This document shows, piece by piece, positions 33,563 to 43,286 of a stretch of 64,000 nt of DNA. A program made the translations under genes and the position numbers. The stretch spans positions 310,001 to 374,000 of the forward strand of contig NZ_CAMZOF010000004.1 in the NCBI RefSeq assembly GCF_947331435.1, written 5' to 3'. The notes under the pieces were generated by a model. The model was not told the DNA's origin. It searched no databases and worked only from the letters and a program-made list of their open reading frames with translations. Positions within the stretch are counted from its first letter, which is position 1. Each line of letters begins with the position of its first letter. This DNA is from Pelagibius sp. Alg239-R121 (lineage in GTDB: Bacteria > Pseudomonadota > Alphaproteobacteria > Kiloniellales > Kiloniellaceae).

Positions 33563-35998
33563 TTATGCGCGGAGCGCAGTGTTCTCGGGATCGTAAGGCG
33601 ATTCCTCGATCACCCTGGCCGGGAAGAGTTCGCCTAATATGTCGACCTTCAGTTCGGTTCCCGGATCCGCGGCTTCCGGCTTTACATAGGCGAGCGCGAG
33701 GCTTTTACCGACCGAGTGGCCGAAAGCGCCAGCCGTAACCCGGCCGATCATTTCCTCGCCCAGGTAAAGCGGTTCGTTGCCCAGGCAGTCTGCGTCCTTA
33801 ACGTCGACTTCCAGCGTGATGAAGCTCTGCGGAACACCGGCTTCCTGTTGTCGTACCAGAGCGTCGCGGCCAATGAACTCACCCTTGTTCAAACGGACGA
33901 AGCGGTTCAGACCAGCTTCCAAAACGGAATATTCGGTGGTCAGATCGCTGCCCCACATGCGGTAAGACTTTTCGATCCGCATTGAATCCATTGCCCGCAT
34001 ACCGACGAGGCCGATACCAAATTCCTTACCTGCCTTCATCAAAGCGTCGAAGATGTGGTTCTGGAACTCAATCGGGTGATGCAGCTCCCAACCCAGGCCG
34101 CCCACGAAATTTACGCGCAGGGCACGCACGTCCGACGCCAGACCGACCGAGATGGTTTGTGACGACAACCACGGAAAAGCAGCATTGGAAAGATCGGCAT
34201 CCGTCACCTTTGCAAGCACATCACGGGCATGCGGGCCGGCCAACACGAAGACGCCGCGGCTGGTTGTGATGTTGCGCAGGGTTACGCTGCCGTCGTCCGG
34301 CAGCTCCTTGAGCAGAAGATCGGAGTCGTAACGCTCTGCCGCGCCGGAAGAGATAAGGTAGAAGCTCTCCGGACCCATTCGGGTGATGGTAAATTCGCTG
34401 CGCACGCCGCCCGATGGAGTCAGGTTGTGGGTGAGGGCGATCCGGCCAACCTTCTTTGGCAGTGCGTTCGCAACCAGGCGGTCGAGATAAGCCTCGGCAC
34501 CGGGGCCCGACACGTCGAACTTGGAGAAGCTGGTCAAGTCGATCATGCCGACCTTTTCGCGCATCAGCTTGCACTCATTACCGACGTGCTCGAAGTAGTT
34601 GCTGCGGCGGAAGCTCCAGACATCTTCACGCGCAACGCCTTCAGGTGCGTACCAGTTCGGCCGCTCCCAACCGTAGCGCTGACCCCAGACTGCTCCGGCG
34701 GCATCAAGACGGTCATGGCAGGGGCTGGTCTTACAGGGACGTGCCGCCGGGCGTTCTTCATCCGGATAATGGATGGTGAAGACGTTGGCGTAGGTTTCTT
34801 CGTTCTTGGCAACCGTGTAAGCCTTGTTGGCATAGGCTCCAAAACGGCGTGGATCGACATCCAGCATGTCGAGGCTGGACTCGCCTTCGCAGATCCACTC
34901 TGCCAGGTATCGGCCGGCACCGCCGGCGGCGGTCACGCCGAAACTGAAACCTTCCGCGAGCCAGTAATTGCGTAGTCCGAACGCTGGGCCGATCATGGGA
35001 TTGCCATCGGGTGTGTAGGAAATCGGCCCGTTGACCACGTCCTTGATGCCGACTTCGCCGAAGATTGGCACACGGTTGATCGCGGCCTCGATATGCGGCT
35101 CCAAACGCTCCAGATCGCCAGGGAAGAGATCCTGGCCGAAGGTTTCCGGCACGCCGTCGACGAAGCAGGCCGGTGCGCCTTTCTCGTAAGGGCCCAGGAT
35201 CAGGCCCTGGCGCTCTTCGCGCATGTAGTAGGAGGCATCGGATTCACGCAGCACCGCCATTTCAGGCAAGCCTGCCTTCTTGCGTTCTTCCAGCAGCGGA
35301 TGGGCGTCGGTCACGATATACTGGTGCTCGACCGGGATCACGGGAATGTCGAGCCCGACCATCGCGGCAGTCTGTCGGGCGTAGTTGCCGGTCGCCGTGA
35401 TGAGGTGTTCGCAGGTGATTTCACCCTTGTTGGTGGTTACCTTCCACTCACCGCTCGGCAGCTGGGTCATGGCGGTGACCTCGGTCTGGCGATAGATCTC
35501 GGCGCCGCCGTTGCGGGCGCCGATCGCCAGGGCGTTGGTCAGATCAACTGGTGCAATGTGACCGTCGTCCGGGTGATAGAGCGCCCCGACCAGGCCTTCT
35601 GTGTCGCAAAGCGGCCAGAGTTCCTTGACCTGAGCGGGCGTGATCATCTCGTAGGGAACGCCGATGGTGTTGGCGGTGCCGCAGTAATGACGGTACTCGT
35701 CCATGCGCTCCTGATTGGTGGCGAGACGCAGGTTGCCGGTGACATGGAAGCTCACATCCTGGCCGGTTTCCTCCTGTAGGGTTTTGTAGAGATCCACCGA
35801 GTATTTGTGGATCTGGCCGACGCTGTAGCTCATGTTGAAAAGCGGCAGCAAGCCGGCGGCATGCCAGGTGGAGCCGGCTGTCAGCTCGGTCCGCTCCAGC
35901 AGAACCACGTCGGACCAGCCCTGCTTGGTCAGATGATAGAGAATGCTGGCGCCGACCACACCACCGCCAACGACCACTGCCCGCGCATGTGTTTTCAT
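33563..35998 (-). CDS. Dimethylglycine/sarcosine dehydrogenase-type FAD oxidoreductase with GcvT domain
   Basis: 811 aa, normal for the family. The N-terminal FAD-binding domain carries VVVGGGVVGASILYHL and GSTWHAAGLL; the His of this motif is the covalent FAD attachment site in mammalian DMGDH. The C-terminal 400 residues are aminomethyltransferase (GcvT)-like, binding tetrahydrofolate: LTHNLTPSGGVRSEFTITRMG and GMRAMDSMRIEKSYRMWG. The enzyme removes a methyl group from dimethylglycine or sarcosine and passes formaldehyde to THF. It is divergent from an MttB-type methyltransferase gene 360 bp away, which fits a glycine-betaine or methylated-amine pathway. A strong terminator follows it. Confidence 0.9.
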   Translation of the reverse strand: MKTHARAVVVGGGVVGASILYHLTKQGWSDVVLLERTELTAGSTWHAAGLLPLFNMSYSVGQIHKYSVDLYKTLQEETGQDVSFHVTGNLRLATNQERMDEYRHYCGTANTIGVPYEMITPAQVKELWPLCDTEGLVGALYHPDDGHIAPVDLTNALAIGARNGGAEIYRQTEVTAMTQLPSGEWKVTTNKGEITCEHLITATGNYARQTAAMVGLDIPVIPVEHQYIVTDAHPLLEERKKAGLPEMAVLRESDASYYMREERQGLILGPYEKGAPACFVDGVPETFGQDLFPGDLERLEPHIEAAINRVPIFGEVGIKDVVNGPISYTPDGNPMIGPAFGLRNYWLAEGFSFGVTAAGGAGRYLAEWICEGESSLDMLDVDPRRFGAYANKAYTVAKNEETYANVFTIHYPDEERPAARPCKTSPCHDRLDAAGAVWGQRYGWERPNWYAPEGVAREDVWSFRRSNYFEHVGNECKLMREKVGMIDLTSFSKFDVSGPGAEAYLDRLVANALPKKVGRIALTHNLTPSGGVRSEFTITRMGPESFYLISSGAAERYDSDLLLKELPDDGSVTLRNITTSRGVFVLAGPHARDVLAKVTDADLSNAAFPWLSSQTISVGLASDVRALRVNFVGGLGWELHHPIEFQNHIFDALMKAGKEFGIGLVGMRAMDSMRIEKSYRMWGSDLTTEYSVLEAGLNRFVRLNKGEFIGRDALVRQQEAGVPQSFITLEVDVKDADCLGNEPLYLGEEMIGRVTAGAFGHSVGKSLALAYVKPEAADPGTELKVDILGELFPARVIEESPYDPENTALRA

Positions 35999-36358
35999 TA
36001 TTCGTCTCCCGAAACGCTGCTGAAGCCTTGTCCCTGCGGAGGTACACCAGCTTGTAAATCAGCAACCTTGCCAACCGCCAGATGTTTGGCAGCCATTCTA
36101 ATTCCAGCGGCAAGATGGCCGATAGACCTTTTATGGTCCGAACCGTTTGCGACACCGCCACGCCAAATTCCGACATGCACGAAACTGCCACCCAAAAGCG
36201 ACATCTTAATGGGCCTGATATGCAGTCCTACACCCTGTTTCCTATCGCTTTCCAAGGGGGACGGGGCGCGTTTCCGAGGTTCGTGGTCGCGAATTCGACA
36301 GAGCGGATTGGTCCGGCGCGGGAATAATCGGGTTCTGGTTTTTTGGAAGGACTGAGTT
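35999..36358. promoter_or_regulatory. Divergent promoter region, DMGDH and mttB
   Basis: 360 bp between the two divergent methylated-amine genes. It should hold both promoters. No operator or riboswitch is recognised. Confidence 0.45.
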
Positions 36359-37930
36359 ATGACCGAGACGGGCGCTAGTGCCGGTGGCGGCCGCCGTGGC
36401 CGTGGTGCGCGTGGAGCCGCGGGCGGCGCAGAAGCGCGCCGGGCCGCGCGGCAGGGCGGAAAAGTTGAGCAGCTCCAATATATCACGCGGAAGATTCCTG
36501 TCTTTGAGACCTTGAACACCGAAGCGCTCGAACTGATCGAATACAACGCCGATACGATTTTGGAAGAGGTCGGTATCGATTTTCGGGACGATGCGGAGGC
36601 CCTGGAGATCTGGAAGAACGCAGGCGCGGATGTGCAGGGCGAACGGGTCCGCTTTCCACGTGGCATGTGTCGCAGTCTGGCTAAAACCGCGCCGACCGAA
36701 TTTACTCAGCACGCCCGGAACCGGGATCGTTCAGTCCAGATCGGTGGTGACAACACGGTTTTCGCGCCAGTCTATGGCCCGCCCTTCGTTCGCGATCTGG
36801 ATGGTGGCCGGCGCTATGCGACGATCGAAGACTTTCAGAACTTCGTGAAGCTCGCTTACTCCATGCCATCGATCCACCACTCTGGTGGTACGGTTTGCGA
36901 ACCGGTGGATGTGCCGGTCAACAAGCGCCATCTGGACATGCTCTACGCCCATATGCGCTATTCCGACAAACCTTACATGGGATCGGTGACTGCGCCCGAA
37001 CGAGCTGAAGACTCGATCGCGATGTCGAAGATCCTGTTCGGAGACGACTTCGTCGACGACAACACGGTGATGATCAGCTTGATCAATGCCAATTCGCCGA
37101 TGACTTTCGACGACACCATGCTGGGGGCGCTGAAGGTCTACGCGCGGAACAATCAGGCCTGTATCGTCACGCCCTTCATCCTGTCCGGTGCCATGGCGCC
37201 AGTGACGCCAGCAGGTGTCCTGGCACAGACACTGGCGGAAGCCCTCGCCGGGATCGCCTTCAGCCAACTGGTCAATCCAGGTGCACCGGTTGTGTTCGGC
37301 AGCTTCGCGAGTTCAATTTCCATGCAGTCCGGTGCACCCACCTTCGGCACACCTGAGCCGGCTTTGGTGCTCTACGGCGCGGCAGCGCTGGCCCGGCGTC
37401 TCGGCGTTCCTTTCCGATCAGGTGGTTCGCTTTGCGGATCAAAGACTCCCGATGCCCAGGCAGCGTACGAGTCGGCACAGACACTCATGCCGACGGCGAT
37501 GGCGGGCGTGAACTTCGTCCTGCATGGCGCGGGCTGGCTCGAGGGCGGACTGATCTCGTCCTACGAAAAGTTCATTATGGACGCGGATCAACTCGGCATG
37601 ATGCAGAGAATGCTCGAGGGCTACGATTTGACCGAGAATGGCCAGGCTATGGACGCTATCCGCGAAGTCGGCCCGGGCAGTCACTTCCTCGGCTGTGCAC
37701 ATACGCAAGCAAACTTTAAGACTGCCTTCTACCGCTCTAATATTGCAGACAATAATTCTTTTGAGCAGTGGGAGGCTGAGGGCGCACTGGATGCTTGTCA
37801 GCGCGCCAACAAGATCTTCAAGCGGGTGCTTGCAGATTACGAGGCACCGGCCATCGACCCGGCGGTTGACGAGGCCTTGAACGCCTACATTGCAAAGAAA
37901 AAGGAATCCATGCCCGACGCCTTCACCTGA
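36359..37930 (+). CDS. MttB-family methyltransferase, non-pyrrolysine type
   Basis: 523 aa. The TIM-barrel MttB core runs from about residue 45: LEEVGIDFRDD, RFPRGMCRSLAKTAP, SGGTVCEPVDVP and VSLINANSPMTFDDTMLGAL-type segments. It is read through without any in-frame amber codon, so this is a non-pyrrolysine MttB homologue. Characterised members of that group demethylate glycine betaine or other quaternary amines to a corrinoid protein. Here no MttC corrinoid protein is nearby. The first 40 residues are a low-complexity Gly/Arg/Ala region (GGGRRGRGARGAAGGAEARR). It is divergent from the dimethylglycine dehydrogenase gene. Confidence 0.88.
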   Translation: MTETGASAGGGRRGRGARGAAGGAEARRAARQGGKVEQLQYITRKIPVFETLNTEALELIEYNADTILEEVGIDFRDDAEALEIWKNAGADVQGERVRFPRGMCRSLAKTAPTEFTQHARNRDRSVQIGGDNTVFAPVYGPPFVRDLDGGRRYATIEDFQNFVKLAYSMPSIHHSGGTVCEPVDVPVNKRHLDMLYAHMRYSDKPYMGSVTAPERAEDSIAMSKILFGDDFVDDNTVMISLINANSPMTFDDTMLGALKVYARNNQACIVTPFILSGAMAPVTPAGVLAQTLAEALAGIAFSQLVNPGAPVVFGSFASSISMQSGAPTFGTPEPALVLYGAAALARRLGVPFRSGGSLCGSKTPDAQAAYESAQTLMPTAMAGVNFVLHGAGWLEGGLISSYEKFIMDADQLGMMQRMLEGYDLTENGQAMDAIREVGPGSHFLGCAHTQANFKTAFYRSNIADNNSFEQWEAEGALDACQRANKIFKRVLADYEAPAIDPAVDEALNAYIAKKKESMPDAFT

Positions 37931-38043
37931 TCGCTCGGGCCGATACGCCGGTTTGCAAGCGCATGCCTTTCCGCAATTCTCTTTTGTGGAGCGAAGTTCC
38001 CGAACTCGCGGCAGAAAGCCGTGCATTCGGGCGGCTCTGCCAA

Positions 38044-38496
38044 CTATGAGGACGTGGAAAATGCGCCGAGAATGTAACCTCTTTCATGGCTGCTCGATGT
38101 TACGGGCAGAAGGATATAGCGGTAGAAGACCTCTTCTCCGTGGAGCCAGTACGAGCCTTCTTCGCTCACTGTATCAAGCCGCGATGTGACATTTTCGCAG
38201 TTGCGGCAGAAGTCGTCTCTGAGATGAGGGGGAGCGGCTTCGAGCATAGTTTTGGAGACAGGAGATCCGTCAAACAGCATCTGTGCGTTTGCACCACAGA
38301 AAATGAATACGGACATCGAAGGCTCTACATCTTCCTTCAATAGGAAACGCTTGCGCCATTCGGTTTCATTGATCCTGATCGAGAAACCAGAAAGACAGGG
38401 GACTGCATTTTCCCCTGCTACGCTGGACCAGTATCGACGCAGTTTCTCAGTCGAACGGCGTTCGCGAGCCGGGTTTAGTTCCTGTAGCATTGCCAC
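38044..38496 (-). CDS. PAS-domain (PAS_5-like) protein
   Basis: 150 aa. It starts at GTG 38496 or ATG 38490. The pattern TEKLRRYWSSVAGENAVPCLSGF, FIFCGANAQMLFDGSPVSKT, LDTVSEEGSYWLHGEEVFYRYILLPV matches the short alphaproteobacterial PAS_5-type proteins, which have no output domain. It has no signal peptide or membrane helix. The function is likely sensory; the ligand is unknown. It is on the same strand as the adenylate cyclase gene upstream but 260 bp away. Confidence 0.62.
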   Translation of the reverse strand: MAMLQELNPARERRSTEKLRRYWSSVAGENAVPCLSGFSIRINETEWRKRFLLKEDVEPSMSVFIFCGANAQMLFDGSPVSKTMLEAAPPHLRDDFCRNCENVTSRLDTVSEEGSYWLHGEEVFYRYILLPVTSSSHERGYILGAFSTSS

Positions 38497-38755
38497 GAGC
38501 TCAATCTCTTCAAGTAGATGTCGATTTTACTGAGGCAAGCATCAAGATCTGTGCCAGAGAACGCGGCAATCAAGAAGCAGGGTTTTCAATCACTTGAAAA
38601 ATTGCTGGTTGGAATTGGGAGAAAGCAGGTCGGATATTTCTGCGCAAATTGCAAAGATATCTTTCTAATTTGCAAAGGATTAGGTGCCAGATGCGGGGAA
38701 ACTAGAGGCAGCAGGTCGAAAGGAACCAGACAATTCGACGAATGGGCGCTGACTT

Positions 38756-39973
38756 CTAAAACTCGCGATGGAGGGCGAAGACTTCCTGCGGGGCTGGTAT
38801 TCCCTTCATCTCAAAGCGGCCGACCGACGTGGCGAGGTGATTGACCCGCTTGGCGAAACTGTCTGACATTAAAATCGGTTTGCCTAAGGTTTTTGTAAGG
38901 GACTCAAGTCTTGCGGTCCGGTTTACTGTCGGCCCGATCACAGTGAAAGCTAGCCGGTCCGGAGCGCCGACGTTGCCGTAGGCGACTTTGCCGACATCGA
39001 GGCCGAGACCGAAAACGATCTCTGGCTGGTTTGCCCGCCGCCGGGAGAAATTCACTGTGGCGAGACTGTCGAAGGCGTCGATGGCAGAATCCAGCGCGGC
39101 CTGGCAGGCTTCGCGTTCATTGCCGTCGTTGCAGGGAAAGATAATCAGCATGGCATCGCCGATGAAACTCAATATCTCGCCGCCGCGTGCTGTCACTGCC
39201 GAGGATACGAACTCGAAGTAGGCATTGAGCATGTCGAACAGCCGCTCCGGCCCAAGGGCATCGGTCAGTGCCGTGAAATTGCGCAGATCGCTGTACCAGA
39301 GAGCGGCATTTATAGCTTCGCCATCGCCGCGCTGAATCAGACCCTCCAGCACTTTTTGACCAGTCCGGTGCCCTAGATAGGTGTCCATGAGGGTTTGCGA
39401 CAGCCGGCGTTTTGAAATGATTTCGAAACAGGGAGCCAGGGTGTCGGCCAACAAACCGAATTTGGAGATGTCCAGATCGCTGAAGCCGTCGACCCGGTCG
39501 GTTGCGACCGCCAGAAAATGGCCGCTGCCGTCGCTGAAGGTCATGGGTTGGATCACATAGTCGCGCGCGCCCTGTTCGGCCAGCTCGAAGAGGACTCTGT
39601 GATCGCGCGCTTCATCGAGCCGGTCGAGCCGGTAGCGGACGGTCCTGTGGGTCTCGTTGAAGGTCTGGATCGGACTGCCGAGATAAGCATCGGAATCCAG
39701 AACCCCGTGACGGACCTGGGTTTCTTCCGCGCCGCCCCGGCCGCGCTGCCAGATCACGGCGGTTCCGAACATCTGCGGGTGGATCAGGCGCAGGCCGGTG
39801 CGTAAGCGCCAGACAGGCGCGCCGGCAGACTCTAGCTGATGGGCCAGGGCGGTGATCAGTGGGCCGGGCTCGGGAATCTTGCGGCCTTCGGTCAGCAGCC
39901 AGATCAGGACCGGGGCGAGGGCCCAGCCCTCCATCCGGCCGGTAAGAGCGTCTTCGAGGCTTGCAGTCGTCAC
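38756..39973 (-). CDS. Class III adenylate/guanylate cyclase
   Basis: 405 aa. The C-terminal catalytic domain (about 215-400) has metal-binding Asp in ALWYSDLRNFTAL and GDAMLIIFP, and later FGLGLDVGKVAYGNVGA and TVIGPTVNRTARLESLTK, including the transition-state Asn-x3-Arg. The N-terminal 200 residues form a distinct regulatory domain (RTGLRLIHPQMFGTAVIW, then GARDYVIQPMTFSDGSGHFLAVATD), seen in a group of alphaproteobacterial cyclases. It has no membrane helix. The product is cAMP most likely. It lies 42 bp after the enoyl-CoA hydratase gene on the same strand. Confidence 0.88.
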   Translation of the reverse strand: MTTASLEDALTGRMEGWALAPVLIWLLTEGRKIPEPGPLITALAHQLESAGAPVWRLRTGLRLIHPQMFGTAVIWQRGRGGAEETQVRHGVLDSDAYLGSPIQTFNETHRTVRYRLDRLDEARDHRVLFELAEQGARDYVIQPMTFSDGSGHFLAVATDRVDGFSDLDISKFGLLADTLAPCFEIISKRRLSQTLMDTYLGHRTGQKVLEGLIQRGDGEAINAALWYSDLRNFTALTDALGPERLFDMLNAYFEFVSSAVTARGGEILSFIGDAMLIIFPCNDGNEREACQAALDSAIDAFDSLATVNFSRRRANQPEIVFGLGLDVGKVAYGNVGAPDRLAFTVIGPTVNRTARLESLTKTLGKPILMSDSFAKRVNHLATSVGRFEMKGIPAPQEVFALHREF

Positions 39974-40015
39974 GGTGTTTCGGAACCTGTTCTGGTTTCA
40001 GGATGCCGTCCCGAT

Positions 40016-40783
40016 TCAGGAGAACTTGGAAAAGTCAGGCAAGCGCTTTTCCATGAATGCCTGCATGGCCTCGTGAGCCTCCGGTGACTCCAAACGATGG
40101 GCAAAGTGTCCCAGTTCTTTGTTGATCCTCTCTCCCGCGTCGCCTGAGTGGTCCTTCAGCAGTGCCTTGGTCAGCCGCAGGGCCTCTGGTGGCTTTGCGG
40201 CCAGCCGCCGGGACACTTCCATGACGGTTTGCTCGAGCGCCACGTCGGCGCAGACGCCGTTGATCAATCCGGCTTCCCGGGCGGTCTCCGGATCGAACAT
40301 CTCGCCCAGCATCAGGAGCTCCGCCGCCTTTTTGTGCCCGGCGACCTGAGGAAGCAGCAGGCTCGAACCGGCTTCCGGTACCAAAGCCAGGTTGACGAAT
40401 GGCAGTTGAAATTTTGCCGAGACCGCTGCGTAAGCCAGATCGCAATGCAGTAGGAGGGTTGTGCCGATGCCGATAGCCAGACCATTGACCGCCGCGATTA
40501 GCGGTTTCTCGGCGCCCGCAATGGTGTGAAGAAATCGCGCGGCTGGACTGTCGCCGGGTGTTGGTGGATGGGAGAGGAAGTCTGCCAGGTCGTTACCGCT
40601 CGAAAAAGCATCGCCTGTGCCGGTAATGGTGACGACACGGACCTCCGAATCATTTTGTGCGGCTTCGACGGCAGCCGTCATCTGGTCATACATGGCCAGG
40701 GTCAGCGCATTTTTTTTGTCCGGCCGGTTGATCGTGATTTTGAGGATCCGGTCTTCGCAGTGAGTCAGGATGGTGTCGGTCAT
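40016..40783 (-). CDS. Enoyl-CoA hydratase/isomerase
   Basis: 255 aa, a typical crotonase. Oxyanion-hole segments AFSSGNDLADFL and GLAIGIGTTLLLHCDLAYA are clear; the second catalytic region PFVNLALVPEAGSSLLLPQVAG carries the conserved Glu. The C-terminus DFSKFS fits enoyl-CoA hydratases that act on fatty acids. Cytoplasmic. It precedes the adenylate cyclase gene by about 40 bp on the same strand. Confidence 0.9.
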   Translation of the reverse strand: MTDTILTHCEDRILKITINRPDKKNALTLAMYDQMTAAVEAAQNDSEVRVVTITGTGDAFSSGNDLADFLSHPPTPGDSPAARFLHTIAGAEKPLIAAVNGLAIGIGTTLLLHCDLAYAAVSAKFQLPFVNLALVPEAGSSLLLPQVAGHKKAAELLMLGEMFDPETAREAGLINGVCADVALEQTVMEVSRRLAAKPPEALRLTKALLKDHSGDAGERINKELGHFAHRLESPEAHEAMQAFMEKRLPDFSKFS

Positions 40784-41154
40784 AGGGAAGGCTTCCGCTG
40801 TATCGGGATCGGGAGAGGAGGGCAGAGATTGAAGTCTATCTGCTCGGCATCTTAGGACCCGCCTCTTGAAGGGAGTGCTCGCAACATATTGCCGTCAGGA
40901 CAGGGTGAGGCCAAGCAAAACCGGTGGCCAGCTGTCCCGCCGACGGCCTTCTATGAAACAGTCCCTCGAATGGTTTCAGGTGAAACCGGTTATGGCGCCA
41001 GCTCGTGGTTAACCCAAATTTTACAGGGATTTATATAAAATTATTCTGATTTTACAAAAAGTATTGATGTCTCCGGCATTGATACTCTCATTGGTAGGTG
41101 CGGTTCAGGTCGAGTTAGCGACTGGCTCACGCCAAGCAGGAAGGTTGTCTTACG
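40784..41154. promoter_or_regulatory. Divergent region, enoyl-CoA hydratase and MCP
   Basis: About 370 bp between divergent genes. AT-rich from 41025 to 41080, which suits the MCP promoter. No specific box is recognised. Confidence 0.4.
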
Positions 41155-42399
41155 ATGTCCGCATCCAAGGAACAGGAAGCCTCGCAGGTTGAGGTGTCGC
41201 CGGTTGCTCGCAGCAACCCGCGTGTGAAACAGGCGCTTGTGGTTGCTGTAACTGTATTTATCACCTTGCTTGGGGTTACGGTTCTGCAGTTTGCCCTGGC
41301 GAGCAACGGCGTGATCGACCAGGAACTGGCGTGGGGCATGGAGACGCTGCGTGCCGTGGCTGCTGCGCTCGTCGCACCAGCCATTCTGCACTTCGTCACC
41401 GGCCTTAGCCCCGCGGACAGAGAAGAAACCGGCGCCGAGTTGGCCAGCGAGCTTTCGGGCGCGTCTTCCAGTGAAAGCGAAGAATCCACGGAGGCGGAAC
41501 TAGCAGTAGAGATGCCCCAGGCTCTTGAAGCTCAGACTCTTAGCGTTGGGCAGGGCGATGACGCGCGGCGGCAGCATCTGGAGCAGATCGCCTCTCGCCT
41601 GGAGGGTGAAGCGCAGGGCATGGTCGAAGAGGTCATGGGCACCGCAGAATACCTGCATTCTACGATTCATCAGATGTCGTCTGGCGGCGGCGCTGGTGCA
41701 AATGGCGAGGCCTTCGCGGCGGCGCAGGAAGCCTCCACCTCGGCAGACACAATTGCAGCCTCTATGGAAGAACTGACCCAGGCGATCCGGGAGATCTCCA
41801 GCCAGGTCGCCACCTCTGCCGGCGTGGCGGTCGAAGCGGTGGAGCGTTCCGAAGAGGCCGGCGAACTGGTTCAGACGCTTGAAGACAGCGCTCAGGCCAT
41901 CGGCGAAATCGTCTCGCTGATCCAGGGCATCGCGGCTCAAACCAATCTTCTTGCGCTGAATGCCACCATCGAGGCGGCGCGTGCCGGCGATGCGGGCAAG
42001 GGTTTCGCCGTGGTTGCGAATGAGGTTAAAGGACTGGCGACCCAGACCGCAAAAGCGACCGAAGACATCTCCACCCAGATCGGCGAAATTCAGACGATCA
42101 CCACGCAGACCGTTGAGAGCATCAGCACGATCAAGTCGGTCATCAACCGGATGAACGAATCCAGCTCGGCCATTTCTGCCGCCATCGAAGAACAAAATGC
42201 CACCACGGAGCAGGTTGCGGGCACCGTCGGTCTCGTCGCCCAGGGCACCCGCCGCATCACGGCCAGCCTGGAGTCGACCGGTGGTGGAAGCGGTGGGGGC
42301 GGGCAGGAAACCCTAGCCCAGGTCGCTGAGGTGGCCCGGGTTATGGATCAGCTTGCGGCGACATTGAGAGAGAGCGTGTCGGAGATCCGGGCGGCTTAG
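41155..42399 (+). CDS. Methyl-accepting chemotaxis protein
   Basis: 414 aa. Two membrane helices lie close together (about 26-49 and 63-83) with only a 13-residue loop between, so there is no periplasmic ligand domain and no HAMP. The rest is the cytoplasmic signalling coiled coil with the hallmark hairpin tip [37 protein letters not shown]. The sensor is thus either the membrane part itself or a partner protein. A Gly-rich segment ([10 protein letters not shown]) precedes the final helix. No che genes are adjacent. Confidence 0.92.
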   Translation: MSASKEQEASQVEVSPVARSNPRVKQALVVAVTVFITLLGVTVLQFALASNGVIDQELAWGMETLRAVAAALVAPAILHFVTGLSPADREETGAELASELSGASSSESEESTEAELAVEMPQALEAQTLSVGQGDDARRQHLEQIASRLEGEAQGMVEEVMGTAEYLHSTIHQMSSGGGAGANGEAFAAAQEASTSADTIAASMEELTQAIREISSQVATSAGVAVEAVERSEEAGELVQTLEDSAQAIGEIVSLIQGIAAQTNLLALNATIEAARAGDAGKGFAVVANEVKGLATQTAKATEDISTQIGEIQTITTQTVESISTIKSVINRMNESSSAISAAIEEQNATTEQVAGTVGLVAQGTRRITASLESTGGGSGGGGQETLAQVAEVARVMDQLAATLRESVSEIRAA

Positions 42400-42405
42400 G
42401 GGATA

Positions 42406-42432
42406 CGCATAAATTAAGACCTGCCCCCATGT
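42406..42432 (-). repeat. GGGG-CAGGTCT motif, copy 1
   Basis: On the minus strand the sequence reads atgggggcaggtcttaattt then atgcgta. It is closely similar to the plus-strand motif at 46163-46190. The homology of the MBL pseudogene stops exactly here. Confidence 0.5.
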
Positions 42433-42834
42433 CTTGCCAAGCAAACGACGGCCTTCGTTGTCGAGATTGTCGAGATGCGTTGCGTGGCCAACGAGGGCGA
42501 TATCAATCTTGCCAATTTCGTCGACTGGGATCGGTGGCTCCATCACTTTCGTCAACGTGTGACCTGGGCCTTCAATGCGTTTTGTCCCTTGGGGATCAAA
42601 ACCTGGGTCGGAAATGATCCGGAAGTCTCCAATCTCGATGAGATAAGTCGGACCGCCCAGATAAGTTACACTTGCATTCTTGAGCGAGCCCTCCTGTTAG
42701 CCAGCGGCTGCTATAGGCTTAGCCAGCCCGAAAGCAGCCACCAATGCCAGCCCACTTACACTTAAAGCAAGAATTTTCCTTCTGTTTGGTTGGGCTTCAT
42801 CTGCTTTCGTAGGCAGCATGGATCGAAAGAACAT
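42420..42834 (-). pseudogene. Metallo-beta-lactamase-fold gene remnant (nonsense codon and 3' truncation)
   Basis: Starts at ATG 42834 with a good ribosome site (AAAGGAG). A signal peptide of about 45 residues (ILALSVSGLALVAAFGLAKP) is followed by an in-frame TAA at 42697-42699. The same frame then continues with clear MBL-fold sequence (VTYLGGPTYLIEIGDFRIISD, then IDIALVGHATHLDNLDNEGRRLL), including HATHLD for the HxHxxD motif. Homology ends at GKTWG, where the repeat motif lies, so the C-terminal half is missing. The gene is therefore dead twice over. A typical intact relative has 300 or more residues. Confidence 0.72.
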
Positions 42835-43286
42835 GGTCGTCTCCTTTAATTGCTACGTTTGAGCGTGAGAGAGGGCACCTCTTGCCTCCGACTCTCCTTT
42901 GATGCACTCAGAACGAGAGTCGTTACGCTCTGCCGTCACCTCCAGCACAAACTGGGCAAAGGACGAAAATACGTTGAAGGTCAATCAACCCGGAGATCTA
43001 TGAGTTCGGGTACTATCTTCTCACGCCTACCGAAGAGGGACGCCATCGGCCAAACGGCGTGACGCCAACATTGTATTGAGGATCGGCCATGTTGCCGTCT
43101 CGCGGAACCTTCGAAGAGCCGATACAGACCATGCAGCTCGGATGCCTGCGTAGGAGCAGAACTGGCAGTATAGACAACTTTCTGCATACGGAGAGCATGC
43201 CTTTGAAAGCGAGTGTGAAAGCCTTAAGCATTCGCAGCGCCTCCAAATTATATCATTTTCTTCGCTTACTGTTTCCAACTGCCAGT
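42835..43286. other. Intergenic accessory DNA
   Basis: About 450 bp upstream of the MBL remnant and downstream of the TetR gene. Base use is mixed, no open frame has a convincing start and no homology is recognised. Confidence 0.4.

Noticed and set aside
36359-37930. Pyrrolysine in MttB
   Set aside because: No in-frame TAG; the frame is continuous to the normal end.
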